Assembly: GCF_947488515.1 (NCBI RefSeq)
Contig: NZ_CANKZF010000002.1
Location: 1,152,294-1,216,293 of the forward strand
Origin: an uncultured Nocardioides sp.
Lineage (GTDB): Bacteria; Actinomycetota; Actinomycetes; Propionibacteriales; Nocardioidaceae
Reading direction: 5' to 3'
Length of the DNA: 64,000 nt
In this document: in pieces, positions 32,013-41,474 of the stretch
How positions within the stretch are numbered: position 1 is the stretch's first letter
How the letters are laid out: each line of letters begins with the position of its first letter
Notes under the pieces: generated by a model
What the model was told of the DNA's origin: nothing
Databases searched by the model: none
Seen by the model: the letters and a program-made list of their open reading frames with translations, nothing else
Translations under genes and position numbers: made by a program

Positions 32013-32806
32013 GGGGTGTCCTGGGTGCGCGCGCCCGGGAGACCGGACGAGGTGGAGTCGAAGCCGGAGGGCGTCGACTGGCCAGCCAGAGGCGCTGCGC
32101 CGCCGGCCGTGCCCATCGGGCCCGTCCCGACACCGGTGGTGCTGTAGGTCGGGTCGGTCGGGACGGCGCCGTACGACGTCCCGCCCGTGCTGCCGGTGCC
32201 ACCGGACTCGGCGAGCGACGCGGCGGCCGCACCGTCGGCGGTCGCGCGGAACATCCGCCCGGCCACGACGCCGGCGGCGAGCGCGCCCACGAGGAACGTC
32301 CCGGGGCGGCGTCGCGCGAAGTCGCGGGCGTCGTCGAGGAGCTGTCCGGGGTCGCGGTTCTCGAGGTGGCTCCCGAAGGTCCGGACCCGGTCCGAGACCT
32401 CCTGGGCCAGGTCGGTCGCCAGGCCCTGCGACGGGCCCTGTCCCTGGGCCATCTGCTGCAGGTCGTCGCCCAGGGTCCGCAGGGTCTGCGACAGCTTGTC
32501 GCGGCCCGAGGTGGCCTGGTCGCTCAGCTGGCTGGTGACCTGCTGCTTCGCCTCGCCCACGACGTTGCGGGCCTGCTCGGCTGCGGTCCCGGCGACGTTG
32601 AGCGCCTCGTCCTTCGCGGTGCCGGCCACCTGCTTGCCCTGATCGGCGGCAGTGGACGCGGTGTCCTTGGCCTTGTCGGTCGTGCTCGAGCTCGTGCCCG
32701 AGCTGTAGCCGGTCGAGTCGTAACCGCCGGTACCGGCGGTGCCGGTGCCATTGTCGGTGGAGCTCGTGCCGGTGGTGCTCAACGGGTCATTTCCGTAGGT
32801 CGTCAT
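32009..32806 (-). CDS. Hypothetical protein with amphipathic repeat helices and one membrane segment
   Basis: A 265-residue protein: Ser/Thr/Gly-rich head ('GTAGTGGYDSTGYSSGTSSS'), then alternating helices 'DKAKDTASTAADQGKQVAGT', 'AEQARNVVGEAKQQVTSQL', a hydrophobic segment 'FLVGALAAGVVAGRMFR' near residue 180, and a Gly/Ser/Thr-rich tail. It resembles YtxH/LEA-like proteins; no catalytic motifs are visible. First gene of the operon with the holin-X and DUF3618 genes; ATG 32806 is preceded by GGAGG-type bases. Confidence 0.65.
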   Translation of the reverse strand: MTTYGNDPLSTTGTSSTDNGTGTAGTGGYDSTGYSSGTSSSTTDKAKDTASTAADQGKQVAGTAKDEALNVAGTAAEQARNVVGEAKQQVTSQLSDQATSGRDKLSQTLRTLGDDLQQMAQGQGPSQGLATDLAQEVSDRVRTFGSHLENRDPGQLLDDARDFARRRPGTFLVGALAAGVVAGRMFRATADGAAAASLAESGGTGSTGGTSYGAVPTDPTYSTTGVGTGPMGTAGGAAPLAGQSTPSGFDSTSSGLPGARTQDTP

Positions 32807-32941
32807 GCGTCCTCCTCGGAGGTGGTGGGGGTGGTGCCTGCGTCCGGATCCGCATCCTGGTCGTGGTGGGATGTCTCGGTCGTGGGCGTTCCGTACCCAG
32901 CGGATCGAGTCGCAGTCCACCCGTACGGGGGCAATTCGCAG

Positions 32942-34081
32942 ATGCATGTGATCACCGGTGCGAGGGCACTGGGAGCGATGGCCGCCTACCTCCAGCACTC
33001 CCCGCGCCAGCGGTCCTACGACGACCTCACGGACACCGAGGTCGAGGAGATCGGTCGCACCCTGGACGCCCTGCGCGAGGAGGTCCTCGCCGACCGCGGC
33101 GCCCGCGACGCGGCGTACATCCGGCGCGTGATCGCCGCCCAGCGCTGCCTCGAGGTGGCCGGTCGGGTGGTGCTCCTCGGCAGCCGCAGCCGCACCGCGT
33201 GGTGGCTGGGAACGGCGTCGCTGACCCTGTCGAAGGTGCTCGACAACATGGAGATCGGGCACAACGTGCTCCACGGGCAGTGGGACTGGATGCGCGACCC
33301 GCGGATCCACTCCTCGACGTGGGACTGGGACTACGCGTCGGCGCCGGACCAGTGGAAGCGCGCCCACAACGACCGGCACCACGTGAACACCAACGTGCTC
33401 GGCAAGGACAACGACCTCGGCTACGGGATCATGCGCGTCGACGAGGCGCAGGAGTGGCACCCGCGCCATCGCCTGCAGCCACTGCTCAACCTGCTCAACG
33501 CGATCTTCTTCGAGTACGGCATCGCCACCTACGACCTCGACCTCGGCGAGACGTTGAGGCAGAGCACGGAGCTGACGCCGGAGCAGAAGGAGGAGATGCG
33601 CACCACGGCGCGCCGTGCTGCGCGCAACGCGCTGCGCGACTACGTCCTGCACCCGCTGCTGTCGGCGCCCACCGGGTCGGCCCGCACCACCTTCACCGCG
33701 AACCTGGTCGCCAACCTGGCCCGCAACGTGTGGAGCCACTCGGTGATCATGTGCGGCCACTTCCCCGAGGGTGTGGCGACGTTCGAGGTGGCCGAGCTCG
33801 ACGATCACGAGACCCGCGGTCGGTGGTACGTCCGCCAGATGCTCGGCTCCGCCGACGTCTCGGGCCCGCCGCTGCTCCACGTGCTGTGCGGCAACCTCTC
33901 GCACCAGATCGAGCACCACCTCTTCCCGGACCTGCCCAGCAACCGCTACCGCGAGATCGCGGTACCCGTCCGCGAGCTCTTCGAGCGTCACGGCCTGCCC
34001 TACAACACCGCGCCGCTGTGGCGGCAGGTCGCCAGCGCCTGGCACAGGGTCGTCCGGCTGTCGGTGCCGCCCCGACGCTGA
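32942..34081 (+). CDS. Fatty acid desaturase (acyl-CoA/lipid type)
   Basis: A 379-residue membrane di-iron desaturase. The three histidine boxes are intact and in order: 'HNVLHG' (H-x3-H), 'HNDRHH' (H-x2-HH type) and 'HQIEHH'. Between them 'FEYGIATYDLDL' and 'NVWSHSVIMCGHFPEG' are conserved. The spacing is that of the FADS family acting on acyl chains. ATG 32942 has an upstream frame that lacks similarity. It is divergent from the holin operon, and the next gene (YbdK-like) starts 45 bases after its stop, so the two may form a unit. Confidence 0.88.
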   Translation: MHVITGARALGAMAAYLQHSPRQRSYDDLTDTEVEEIGRTLDALREEVLADRGARDAAYIRRVIAAQRCLEVAGRVVLLGSRSRTAWWLGTASLTLSKVLDNMEIGHNVLHGQWDWMRDPRIHSSTWDWDYASAPDQWKRAHNDRHHVNTNVLGKDNDLGYGIMRVDEAQEWHPRHRLQPLLNLLNAIFFEYGIATYDLDLGETLRQSTELTPEQKEEMRTTARRAARNALRDYVLHPLLSAPTGSARTTFTANLVANLARNVWSHSVIMCGHFPEGVATFEVAELDDHETRGRWYVRQMLGSADVSGPPLLHVLCGNLSHQIEHHLFPDLPSNRYREIAVPVRELFERHGLPYNTAPLWRQVASAWHRVVRLSVPPRR

Positions 34082-34126
34082 CCTGACCTGCGCATGAGGC
34101 GGTGCCCGGAGGGGCACCTGTGCGCC

Positions 34127-35239
34127 ATGACGAGCGGGATGTCGGCGGTGCCGTCGCACGCGCCGGGTGGTGAGTTCTCCGTCGGCGTGGAGGAGGAGCT
34201 CATGCTCGTCGACGACCGCGACGAGCTGATGGGCGCCGCGGCGGCCCCGCTCGTCGAGGCGATGTCGCAGACCGTGCCCGACGGCGGCGTCGTGACCGGC
34301 GAGATCTACGCCGACCAGGTCGAGCTGAACACCCCGGTGTGCCGGAGTGCCGAGGACGCCTGGCGATCACTGCGCGAGCTCCGGGCCATCGTCGACAAGG
34401 AGGGCGGACGGATCCTCGCCGCGGGGGTGCACCCGACCGCGTCCATGGGGGTCCCGCACATCGCCACCTCGCCGCGCTACGACCGCATCATCGACGAGTA
34501 CGCCGGCCTGCTCCGCACGCCGACCGCGGCCCTGCAGGTGCACGTCGGGCTGCCCGACGAACGCACGGCGATGCTGGCCTATCGCGGGCTGCGCAACCGG
34601 CTGCCGCTCCTGCGCGCCCTCGCCGCGGGGTCGCCGTACTGGCACGGGCTGGACTCGGGCCAGGCCACGGCCCGGGCAGCCATCATCCGCTCCTACCCCC
34701 GCACCACGATGCCGCCGCTGCTGCGGTCGTGGGACGACTACGTCGAGCGCACGGAGGCACTGGTGGTGGCGGCCGAGGCGTCCGACCACACCTACGTGTG
34801 GTGGGAGATGCGTCCGCGACCGCTGCTCGGCACCCTCGAGGTGCGGGTGATGGACGCCGTCCCGTCGCTGTCGACGGTCGCCGCGCTGACCGCCCTGGTG
34901 CAGGGCATCGCCCGTCGCGCCGTCGAGTCGCCCGACGAGGTCGACCTCCCGGACGACGTGCTGGCCGTCAACGACCACCGTGCGGCTCGCTACGGCCTCG
35001 ACACGCGGGTCGTGGACGTCGACCGGTCGCTGCGGCCCCTGCGCGAGATCGCCTGCCGCGTGGTCGCGGAGGCGCGGACCGTGCTGGCCGTCGACCGGCT
35101 GGAGGCGCCGCTCGACCCGCTCGACGCCGCGCTCGCCCGGGAGACCGAGCCGAACCGTCAGCGACGCGTCGTCGCGGCCGGAGGCATGCCGGCCCTGCTG
35201 GCCGACCTCGTCGCCCGCACCACGGACCTCGACGGCTGA
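34127..35239 (+). CDS. YbdK-type carboxylate-amine ligase (glutamate-cysteine ligase family 2)
   Basis: A 370-residue ligase of the GCS2 family: 'FSVGVEEELMLVDD' (metal- and ATP-binding E-x-E), 'ITGEI'-like 'VTGEIYADQVELNTPV', 'LAAGVHPTASM', and 'YVWWEMRPRPLLGTLEVRVMDA' near residue 240. YbdK proteins have weak glutamate-cysteine ligase activity, and their real substrate is unclear. ATG 34127 has GGAGGGG some 15 bases ahead; ATG 34094 has none, so the shorter start is preferred. Confidence 0.85.
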   Translation: MTSGMSAVPSHAPGGEFSVGVEEELMLVDDRDELMGAAAAPLVEAMSQTVPDGGVVTGEIYADQVELNTPVCRSAEDAWRSLRELRAIVDKEGGRILAAGVHPTASMGVPHIATSPRYDRIIDEYAGLLRTPTAALQVHVGLPDERTAMLAYRGLRNRLPLLRALAAGSPYWHGLDSGQATARAAIIRSYPRTTMPPLLRSWDDYVERTEALVVAAEASDHTYVWWEMRPRPLLGTLEVRVMDAVPSLSTVAALTALVQGIARRAVESPDEVDLPDDVLAVNDHRAARYGLDTRVVDVDRSLRPLREIACRVVAEARTVLAVDRLEAPLDPLDAALARETEPNRQRRVVAAGGMPALLADLVARTTDLDG

Positions 35240-35255
35240 GCCGCCGCGGCGCGGG

Positions 35256-35405
35256 TCAGGGCTGGTTGCTGCCGCCCGGCTCGCGGAGCAACCACCAGCC
35301 GGCGGTCCAGGCGGCCGCGCCGGCGACGAGCTCGACGTGCAGGTCGACGATCGCGAGGCTGATCATCGTGGTCACCGCGACCCCGCTGAACCCGTCGAGC
35401 GCCAT
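35256..35405 (-). CDS. Small membrane protein coupled to the FAD-oxidoreductase gene
   Basis: A 49-residue frame whose ATG shares a base with the upstream stop (TGATG), suggesting re-initiation. It consists of one or two hydrophobic stretches ('GVAVTTMISLAIVDLHVELV' and 'AAAWTAGWWLL') and a short tail. No family is recognised; the support is position and hydrophobicity. Confidence 0.4.
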   Translation of the reverse strand: MALDGFSGVAVTTMISLAIVDLHVELVAGAAAWTAGWWLLREPGGSNQP

Positions 35406-38065
35406 CAGCTGCTGACCGACTCGCTCGACGTGGACACCGCGGCGCGACGCCGTGCGTCGAGCGCGGAGGAGCGACGGGAGAGGCGCTGGTCGAGCAGGTG
35501 GGCGGCCTCGGTGGTGCGCCCGGCCATCGCCAGGGCGTGCACGAGGGTGTCCTCGACGACCTCGCGCTGGGCCTTGCTGCCGCCCAGCGGCGCCATCGTG
35601 CCGACGACGGCGGTCAGCGTCGCGGCGGCGGCGTTCCAGCGCTCCTCGACGACCTGCACGAGCCCGGTGCACAGGGGTGCGACGACGTCACGGAAGACCC
35701 GGTCGTCGCTGCCCTCGGCGCAGGCCTCCAGCTCGGCCAGCGCGGGGGCGTCGCCGTCGGCGGCGAGCAGCACGGCGCTGTGCATCGCGGCGAACGGCGT
35801 CGGGGGGGCGGTCAGCCACTCGGTCGGCGCCTGCGCCCGCACCGCGGTGACGGGCAGGTCGTCGGTCCACGCGCCGGTCACCCGGCCGCGCCAGAGCAGC
35901 GACCCGCTGTCGACCACGACCCTGCTGCCGCTGACGACCGACGGATCGAGCTCGCGGGCGTAGCGGCGGCGTACGGCCTCGACGTCGTCCTGCATCAGCT
36001 CGTGGAGCGCTGCGTGCCACGAGAAGTGGGAGCGGTGGTTGGCCTCGGGCCCGCGGGAGCGGATCCACTCGTCGAGCCACGCCAGCCCGGTCGTGTGGTC
36101 GCCGGTCTCGTAGTAGACGTGGGCCCGGGCGTGGACGGCGTGGCCGGAGGCGGGCTCGACGGACAGGGCGTAGGAGGAGAGGTCCTCGGCCTCGGCCCAG
36201 CGCTCCTGGTCCTGGCGGACGAACGCCAGCTGGCCGGCGTACCACCAGTCGTCACCGTAGGAGCGGCCCAGCGACTCGACGAGCTCGGCGGTCTGTGAGC
36301 CGCTGGTGAGGCCGCCGAAGGCGACGGTCGGCACCGCCACGCTGACGGCGAGGGCGTCGCGCGGGAAGAGGCGTACGTGCCGAAGCAGGGCCGCCGCGCC
36401 GGTGGCCTCGTCGGTGCGGAGCCGGGTGGTGACGGCGTCGAGGAAGGAGGACTCGCGGTCGTCGAGGTGGCGGTCGGACGCGGCCCGGTGGGCGGCGCGC
36501 AGCGAGGCGCGCCAGTGGGTGTTGGCTCCCCACTCGTGCCCGAGCAGCGCGAGGGCGGCGTGGGCCTGCACGAAGCCCTCGTCGGCGGCGACCGCGTCGG
36601 CGAGGCCCTCCTCGACGCCGTCCTGGAGGCGCAGCAGCCGGCCGAGCGCGGCGTTGTAGCGCTCGGCTGCGTCCTGGCTGGTGGAGAGCGTGAGGCCGTA
36701 GGGGTCGACCGGGCGGCGTCGGGCCTCGCCGTGCAGCGACCGGCTCACGATGCGCGCCACGTCGTAGGCCTGCTCGCGGATCTCCGGCATCGCCGTGGAC
36801 TCCCACAGGTTGCCGCGGCGCAGCGAGCCGACGGCGAGGAAGGGGAGCGTCTCGGGCAGGGTGCCGAGGATGCGACCGTCGTCGGCGGTGTCGATGCCGA
36901 GGCCGGCCGGGCCGGGACGGACCAGGCCCGACTGGGCCAGACGGGTGAGCAGCGGGTCGGCGGCGATGGAGCCGACCGGCCCGGTGCAGTTGACCACCGC
37001 CGCGACGCGCAGGGTCGTCCCGTCGTCGAGGGTGACGTGGAGGGCGGACCGGTCGGCGCGTACGGCGGCGAGGGTGCCGCGGTGGCGCACGAGCCGGCCC
37101 TCCGCCGCGACCGCGTCGAGGCGTCGCGAGGTGGCCGGCGCCATCCGGTGCCGGTGCACGTCCCACGCGCGGGCGTCCTCGGCGATGAAGCGTCGCTTGT
37201 CGGCCTCCGACAGCCCTCGCCACAGCTGGGCGGTGACGGGACGCAGCCCGTCGATCGCGGCCCGCCAGTCGCCGGTGCTCGCGACGGTCTCCTCCACGTG
37301 TGCCGTGAGGGTGGACCGGAGCGTGTCGAGGTCCTGGGTCCGGGTGATGCCGGGCGGCGGTGGCACCGGGGGAGTCGTGGGCAGCACATGGGGCTGCGGC
37401 ATCGCGTCGGTGCGCGAGACCACGTGGATGGTGCGGTCGGGCCGGTCGGCGCTGATCGCGAGGTCGACCATGGTCAGGCCCGAGCCCAGCATCAGCACGT
37501 CGCCGACCTCGGGGATCGCCTGTGTCCACGGGTCGGCGACCAGGCGGGCGTCGGCCGCGAGCTCGGGCGGTGCCCATCCGGTGCCCGGGCGGCTGCTGGT
37601 GGCCAGCACGACCGCCCGCGCCTCGAGCCGCTCGCCGTCGGAGAGCTCGACGACGAACCCGTCGCCGGACCGGCTGACGTCCGCGACCGCCGCGTGGCGG
37701 CGCACGAGCCGGGCGTTGCCGGGGAACTCGGTCGCGGTGGTCAGCAGGCCCTCGATGTAGCGGCCGAACACCGCGCGCGGTGCGAAGTCGTGGGGCTGGA
37801 ACTTCGGGTCGTGGTGGTTGCGCAGCCAGCGGAGGAAGTGCTCGGGGTCGCGCGGGAACGCGCTCATGCCCGAGGCCGGGACGTTGAGGAGGTGGCGCTC
37901 GTCGGTCGTGGAGTAGGCCTGGCCGCGGCCGGTGCTCGGCGCCGGGTCGACCAGCTCGACGCGGAAGCGCGAGGAGAGCGCCGTCACCAGGTGGGTGGCC
38001 ACCAGGGTGCCGCCGGCACCGGCTCCCACCACGACGACCCGACAGTCACCCTCGTTCGTCCGCAC
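35405..38065 (-). CDS. FAD/NAD(P)-binding oxidoreductase fused to TTC38-like repeat domain
   Basis: An 886-residue two-part protein. The first ~460 residues are a PF13454-type (HcaE-like) flavoprotein with 'VVVVGAGAGGTLVATHLV', 'STTDERHLLNVPASGMSAFP', 'ARAVVLATSSRPGTGW', 'GDVLMLGSGLTMVDLAIS' and 'AVVNCTGPVGSIAADPL'. The last ~400 residues match TTC38-type helical repeats: 'LALLGHEWGANTHWRASL', 'GDDWWYAGQLAFVRQDQE', 'VEPASGHAVHARAHVYYETG', 'HRSHFSWHAALHELMQDD'. I see no stop or frameshift at the junction, so it is a true fusion. Start GTG 38065 has AGAGAGG nine bases upstream. The redox substrate is unknown. Confidence 0.8.
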   Translation of the reverse strand: MRTNEGDCRVVVVGAGAGGTLVATHLVTALSSRFRVELVDPAPSTGRGQAYSTTDERHLLNVPASGMSAFPRDPEHFLRWLRNHHDPKFQPHDFAPRAVFGRYIEGLLTTATEFPGNARLVRRHAAVADVSRSGDGFVVELSDGERLEARAVVLATSSRPGTGWAPPELAADARLVADPWTQAIPEVGDVLMLGSGLTMVDLAISADRPDRTIHVVSRTDAMPQPHVLPTTPPVPPPPGITRTQDLDTLRSTLTAHVEETVASTGDWRAAIDGLRPVTAQLWRGLSEADKRRFIAEDARAWDVHRHRMAPATSRRLDAVAAEGRLVRHRGTLAAVRADRSALHVTLDDGTTLRVAAVVNCTGPVGSIAADPLLTRLAQSGLVRPGPAGLGIDTADDGRILGTLPETLPFLAVGSLRRGNLWESTAMPEIREQAYDVARIVSRSLHGEARRRPVDPYGLTLSTSQDAAERYNAALGRLLRLQDGVEEGLADAVAADEGFVQAHAALALLGHEWGANTHWRASLRAAHRAASDRHLDDRESSFLDAVTTRLRTDEATGAAALLRHVRLFPRDALAVSVAVPTVAFGGLTSGSQTAELVESLGRSYGDDWWYAGQLAFVRQDQERWAEAEDLSSYALSVEPASGHAVHARAHVYYETGDHTTGLAWLDEWIRSRGPEANHRSHFSWHAALHELMQDDVEAVRRRYARELDPSVVSGSRVVVDSGSLLWRGRVTGAWTDDLPVTAVRAQAPTEWLTAPPTPFAAMHSAVLLAADGDAPALAELEACAEGSDDRVFRDVVAPLCTGLVQVVEERWNAAAATLTAVVGTMAPLGGSKAQREVVEDTLVHALAMAGRTTEAAHLLDQRLSRRSSALDARRRAAVSTSSESVSS

Positions 38066-38168
38066 GACGCACACCTCTCTTAGTCCACTGAGTTACTTGA
38101 CAAACGGTATCAGCGAAGCGTCCGAGGACCGAGTCGGGGAGCGGCGGGCGAGTCGTGGAGCACCGCGT

Positions 38169-38771
38169 TCACACCTCCCGACGCATCACGACTCGCGGGA
38201 ACCCCGCCGAGGTGGCCTCGGTGGTCGCGGCCATCTCGAAGCCGGCGTCCTCGAACAGCTTGCGGGTGCCGACGTAGGCCATCGTCAGGTCGACCTTGCG
38301 GCCCTCGTTGTGCACCGGATAGCCCTCGACGACCAGAGCGCCGAGCTGCGCGGCGTAGGCCACCGCGCCGTCGAGGAGCACGTGGGAGATGCCGCGGCCG
38401 CGGTGCCCGGGGCGGACCCGGATGCACCACACCGACCAGGCGGGCTGGTCGTCGACGTGCGGGATCTTCGTGGACCGGGCGAAGGGCAGGTCCGCGCGTG
38501 GCGCGACGGCGGCCCATCCGACGACCTCGTCGCCGTCGTAGGCGAGCACGCCCGGCTTGGTGCGCTTGCGCGTCAGCGCCTCGACGTACGCCTCTCGGTC
38601 GGGCCCGGACAGCTCGCGGTTGTCCTTCGCCGGGATGCGGTGGCTCAGGCACCAGCACACGTTGGACGTCGGGTTCTTCGGGCCGACCATCGTGCGCACG
38701 TCGTCGAAGCGAGCGTGCGTCGCCGGGTGGACGACGAACCCGCGGGAGCTCACCAGGGGCGTGCTGGCCAT
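38169..38771 (-). CDS. GNAT-family acetyltransferase
   Basis: A 200-residue GNAT protein: acetyl-CoA loop 'VRPGHRGRGISHVLLDGAVA', preceded by 'LAYDGDEVVGWAAVAPRADL' and followed by 'VEGYPVHNEGRKVDLTMAYV' and 'FEDAGFEMAA'. A CW/H-rich block 'CWCLSHRIPAKDNRELSG' near residue 40 is a feature of a wide GNAT subfamily of unknown substrate. ATG 38771 gives 'MASTPLVSSRGFVVH'; the longer frame is non-conserved. It is divergent from the racemase gene over 35 bases. Confidence 0.85.
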   Translation of the reverse strand: MASTPLVSSRGFVVHPATHARFDDVRTMVGPKNPTSNVCWCLSHRIPAKDNRELSGPDREAYVEALTRKRTKPGVLAYDGDEVVGWAAVAPRADLPFARSTKIPHVDDQPAWSVWCIRVRPGHRGRGISHVLLDGAVAYAAQLGALVVEGYPVHNEGRKVDLTMAYVGTRKLFEDAGFEMAATTEATSAGFPRVVMRREV

Positions 38772-38806
38772 GCCGTCACGGTAGACCCAGCGGGTTGAAT
38801 GGGGGC

Positions 38807-39517
38807 ATGGACGCTGCTGCACCGACGATGCGCAAGATCGGCCTGCTCGGCGGGATGAGCTGGGAGAGCTCCGCGCTCTACTACGAGATCCTCAACGAGG
38901 CGGTGCGCGAGCGTCTCGGCGGCTACCACTCGGCGCGGGTGCTGATGTCCTCCGTCGACTTCGCCGAGGTCGAGGCCATGCAGGCCGCGGGGGAGTGGGA
39001 GGCCGCCGGCCGGTTGCTCGCCGCCGAGGCCGTTGCGCTGGCGGCGGCCGGCGCGGAGTGCGTGGTGCTCTGCACCAACACGATGCACAAGGTCGCCGAC
39101 GCGATCGAGGCTGTGACGGGAGTGCCGCTGATCCACATCGCCGACGTGACCGCCGCTGCCATCCGCGGCGCCGGGCTCTCGCGGGTCGCGTTGCTCGGCA
39201 CGAGGTTCACCATGGAGCAGGCCTTCCTGCGCGACCGGCTCGCCACCCACGGAGTGGAGGCGATCGTCCCGCCGGGCGAGGACCGCGAGCTCGTGCACGA
39301 GGTGATCTACGGCGAGCTCGTCCACGGCGTCGTGCGCGCCGAGTCGCGGGCGGCGTACGTCGACGTGGTGGAGCGGCTGGTCGCCGACGGCGCCGAGGGG
39401 GTCGTCCTCGGGTGCACCGAGATCGAGCTGCTGCTGGGCCCCGACGACGTCGACGTGCCCGTCTTCGCCACCACCCGCCTGCACGCGCTGGCGGCGGTGG
39501 ACTTCGCCCTCAGCTGA
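38807..39517 (+). CDS. Aspartate/glutamate racemase family protein
   Basis: A 236-residue enzyme of the Asp/Glu/hydantoin racemase superfamily: 'KIGLLGGMSWESSALYYEIL' at the N-terminus, catalytic cysteine in 'VVLCTNTMHKVAD' and the second in 'GVVLGCTEIELLL'. It is most similar to the RacX/YgeA-type amino-acid racemases, which convert L- to D-amino acids without cofactor. Both cysteines are present, so activity is expected. It lies between a GNAT gene and an APH gene and overlaps the tail of the latter. Confidence 0.87.
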   Translation: MDAAAPTMRKIGLLGGMSWESSALYYEILNEAVRERLGGYHSARVLMSSVDFAEVEAMQAAGEWEAAGRLLAAEAVALAAAGAECVVLCTNTMHKVADAIEAVTGVPLIHIADVTAAAIRGAGLSRVALLGTRFTMEQAFLRDRLATHGVEAIVPPGEDRELVHEVIYGELVHGVVRAESRAAYVDVVERLVADGAEGVVLGCTEIELLLGPDDVDVPVFATTRLHALAAVDFALS

Positions 39518-40394
39518 GGAGCGTCTCGCGCACGACCAGGTCGAGCCAGTCGTCGAGCCGGCCGAGCTGGTCGGTGCGGCCGAACAGCGGCCGCTTCCCG
39601 GGCGGCGGCAGGTAGCCCACGGCGTCCATCACCAGCCAGTGGGCGTGGGCGTCGGTGCTGCTCGCTGCGGCGTAGCGACGCAGGAAGTCCTGCGCGGGGC
39701 CGGTGCCGTGTGCCAGCGCGAGGTTGGACGCCGCGTGGGCCGCGTCGAGCCACGCCGGTCCGGTCGAGGTCTCCACCCAGTCGACCACCCCGGTGACCGC
39801 GTCGCCCGACCACAGCAGGTTGCGGTGGCCGAAGTCGCGGTGCAGGAACGTCGGCTCGTACGCCGGTGCGGTGCCGGCCAGCACCTCGAAGGCATGCCGC
39901 CACGAGTCCGGGTGCCGGGACCACGGCGGCACCACCCACTTCTCCTCCCACGCCCAGGACTGGAAGGCGCGGAACGGCTCGGCCGGGCGCTGCGCGTGGA
40001 TCGTCACCAGCAGGTCGGCCATCGCCTGCAGCCGGTGCTCGCCCAGCGCCTCGTCCTCCTCGAGCGGTGCACCGGGGAGCCGGGACATCAGGTGCGCCGC
40101 GGCACCCGCGACCGCCCCCTCGGCGTCGAGGGCGACGCTGGTCGGGGCCGGGACCGGCGTCGCCGCCATCGCCAGCTGCGCCTCCCGCTCGCGGGTCGTC
40201 AGCTCGGCGCCGTGCGTGCGCCAGGGTTCGACCGTCATCAGCCGCAGCACGGACTCGGCGCCGCCGTCGTGCCGGAGCGCGAGCATCGTCGACGTCAGGC
40301 CGCCGTCGAGGGCGTCGTACGACGCGACCGGCGACCCGAGGGCGGAGCCCGCCCAGGCGAGGGCGGCGGCGATGTCGACGTCGTGATCCGGCAC
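39510..40394 (-). CDS. Aminoglycoside-phosphotransferase-family kinase
   Basis: A 294-residue APH-fold kinase: 'LTSTMLALRHDGGAESVLRL' as the nucleotide-binding beta hairpin, 'FLHRDFGHRNLLWSG' as the Brenner motif with HxDxxxxN (D and N visible), and 'VTGVVDWVETSTGPAWLDAA' as the metal-binding DW motif. The substrate cannot be deduced; the fold is shared by homoserine, choline and many small-molecule kinases, so it should not be counted as a resistance gene. Confidence 0.85.
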   Translation of the reverse strand: MPDHDVDIAAALAWAGSALGSPVASYDALDGGLTSTMLALRHDGGAESVLRLMTVEPWRTHGAELTTREREAQLAMAATPVPAPTSVALDAEGAVAGAAAHLMSRLPGAPLEEDEALGEHRLQAMADLLVTIHAQRPAEPFRAFQSWAWEEKWVVPPWSRHPDSWRHAFEVLAGTAPAYEPTFLHRDFGHRNLLWSGDAVTGVVDWVETSTGPAWLDAAHAASNLALAHGTGPAQDFLRRYAAASSTDAHAHWLVMDAVGYLPPPGKRPLFGRTDQLGRLDDWLDLVVRETLLS

Positions 40395-40433
40395 GCGGCG
40401 ACGGTAGCGGGCTCAGCGGCCGCGCGGGTGTCG

Positions 40434-41474
40434 TCAGCCCTGCCCGGGCCAGAGCGAGTGGTAGGCGTTGATCGCCGGCTGCCCGCCGAGGTGGGCGTAG
40501 AGCACGTGCGAGTCGCGGGGGATGTCGCCCTCGGTGACGAGGTCGATGAGGCCGGCGAGCGACTTCCCCTCGTAGACCGGGTCGGTGATCATCGCCTCGA
40601 GCTGCGCGCCGAGCGCCATCGCCTCCATGGTCGAGTCGACCGGAAGGCCGTACAGCTCGCCGGCCCAGCCGTCGAGCACGGTGATCTCGTCGTCGCGCAG
40701 GTCACGGCCGACCTCGATCAGCTCTGCGGTGTGCCGGGCGATGCGCGCCACCTGGTCGCGGGTCTTCTCGAGCGTCGCGCTGGCGTCGATGCCGAGCACG
40801 CGGCGGCGCACGCCGGTGAGGTCCTCGAGCGCCGCGAAGCCGGCGATCATCCCCGCGTGGGTCGAGCCGGTGACCGTGCAGACCACGATCGTGTCGAAGG
40901 TGATGCCGAGCGCCTTCTCCTGCTCGGCCACCTCGAAGGCCCAGCTGGCGAAGCCGAGGCCGCCGAGTCGGTGCTCGCTGGCGCCCGCCGGGATGGCGTA
41001 CGGCGTGCCGCCGGCCTCCTCGACCTCACGGATCGCGTCCTTCCACGAGTCGCGGATGCCGATGTCGAAGCCGTGCGGGTCGAGGCGGGAGTCGGCGCCC
41101 ATCATCCGGCTGAGCAGGATGTTGCCCACCTGGGTGTTGGTCGGGTCGTCCCACGGCACCCACTTCTCCTGCACGAGCCGGCACTTCAGGCCGAGGTGGG
41201 CGGCGACGGCGGCGACCTGGCGGGTGTGGTTGGACTGGAAGCCGCCGATGGAGACGAGCGTGTCGGCGCCGCTGGCCAGCACGTCGGGGACGATGTACTC
41301 GAGCTTGCGGACCTTGTTGCCACCGAAGGCGAGACCGCTGTTGACGTCCTCGCGCTTGGCCCACACCTGGGCGCCGCCGCCCTTCGCGGCGAGGTGGTCG
41401 GAGAGCCGCTTCAGGTGGTGGACGGGCGAGGGGCCGAAGGTGAGCGGGTGGCGCTCGAACTGCTCGAGTTTCAT
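40434..41474 (-). CDS. acdS: 1-aminocyclopropane-1-carboxylate (ACC) deaminase
   Basis: A 346-residue PLP enzyme. The PLP lysine lies in '[16 protein letters not shown]', followed by '[20 protein letters not shown]'. The residues that separate real ACC deaminase from D-cysteine desulfhydrase are in place: '[13 protein letters not shown]' (Tyr294-Glu295 equivalents) and '[10 protein letters not shown]' (Leu322 region). It converts ACC to 2-oxobutanoate and ammonia, lowering plant ethylene. Its ATG overlaps the stop of the upstream GntR gene as ATGA, so regulator and enzyme form one transcript. Confidence 0.9.
   Translation of the reverse strand: MKLEQFERHPLTFGPSPVHHLKRLSDHLAAKGGGAQVWAKREDVNSGLAFGGNKVRKLEYIVPDVLASGADTLVSIGGFQSNHTRQVAAVAAHLGLKCRLVQEKWVPWDDPTNTQVGNILLSRMMGADSRLDPHGFDIGIRDSWKDAIREVEEAGGTPYAIPAGASEHRLGGLGFASWAFEVAEQEKALGITFDTIVVCTVTGSTHAGMIAGFAALEDLTGVRRRVLGIDASATLEKTRDQVARIARHTAELIEVGRDLRDDEITVLDGWAGELYGLPVDSTMEAMALGAQLEAMITDPVYEGKSLAGLIDLVTEGDIPRDSHVLYAHLGGQPAINAYHSLWPGQG

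Noticed and set aside
36377..38083. Long plus-strand reading frame of about 570 codons
   Set aside because: It is antisense to the FAD/TTC38 fusion and is made of Gly/Arg/Val-rich codons caused by GC bias; the minus strand has clear conserved motifs.
39510..40394. Aminoglycoside resistance gene
   Set aside because: Only the general APH kinase fold is seen; the substrate is unknown and the fold is very common in Actinobacteria.
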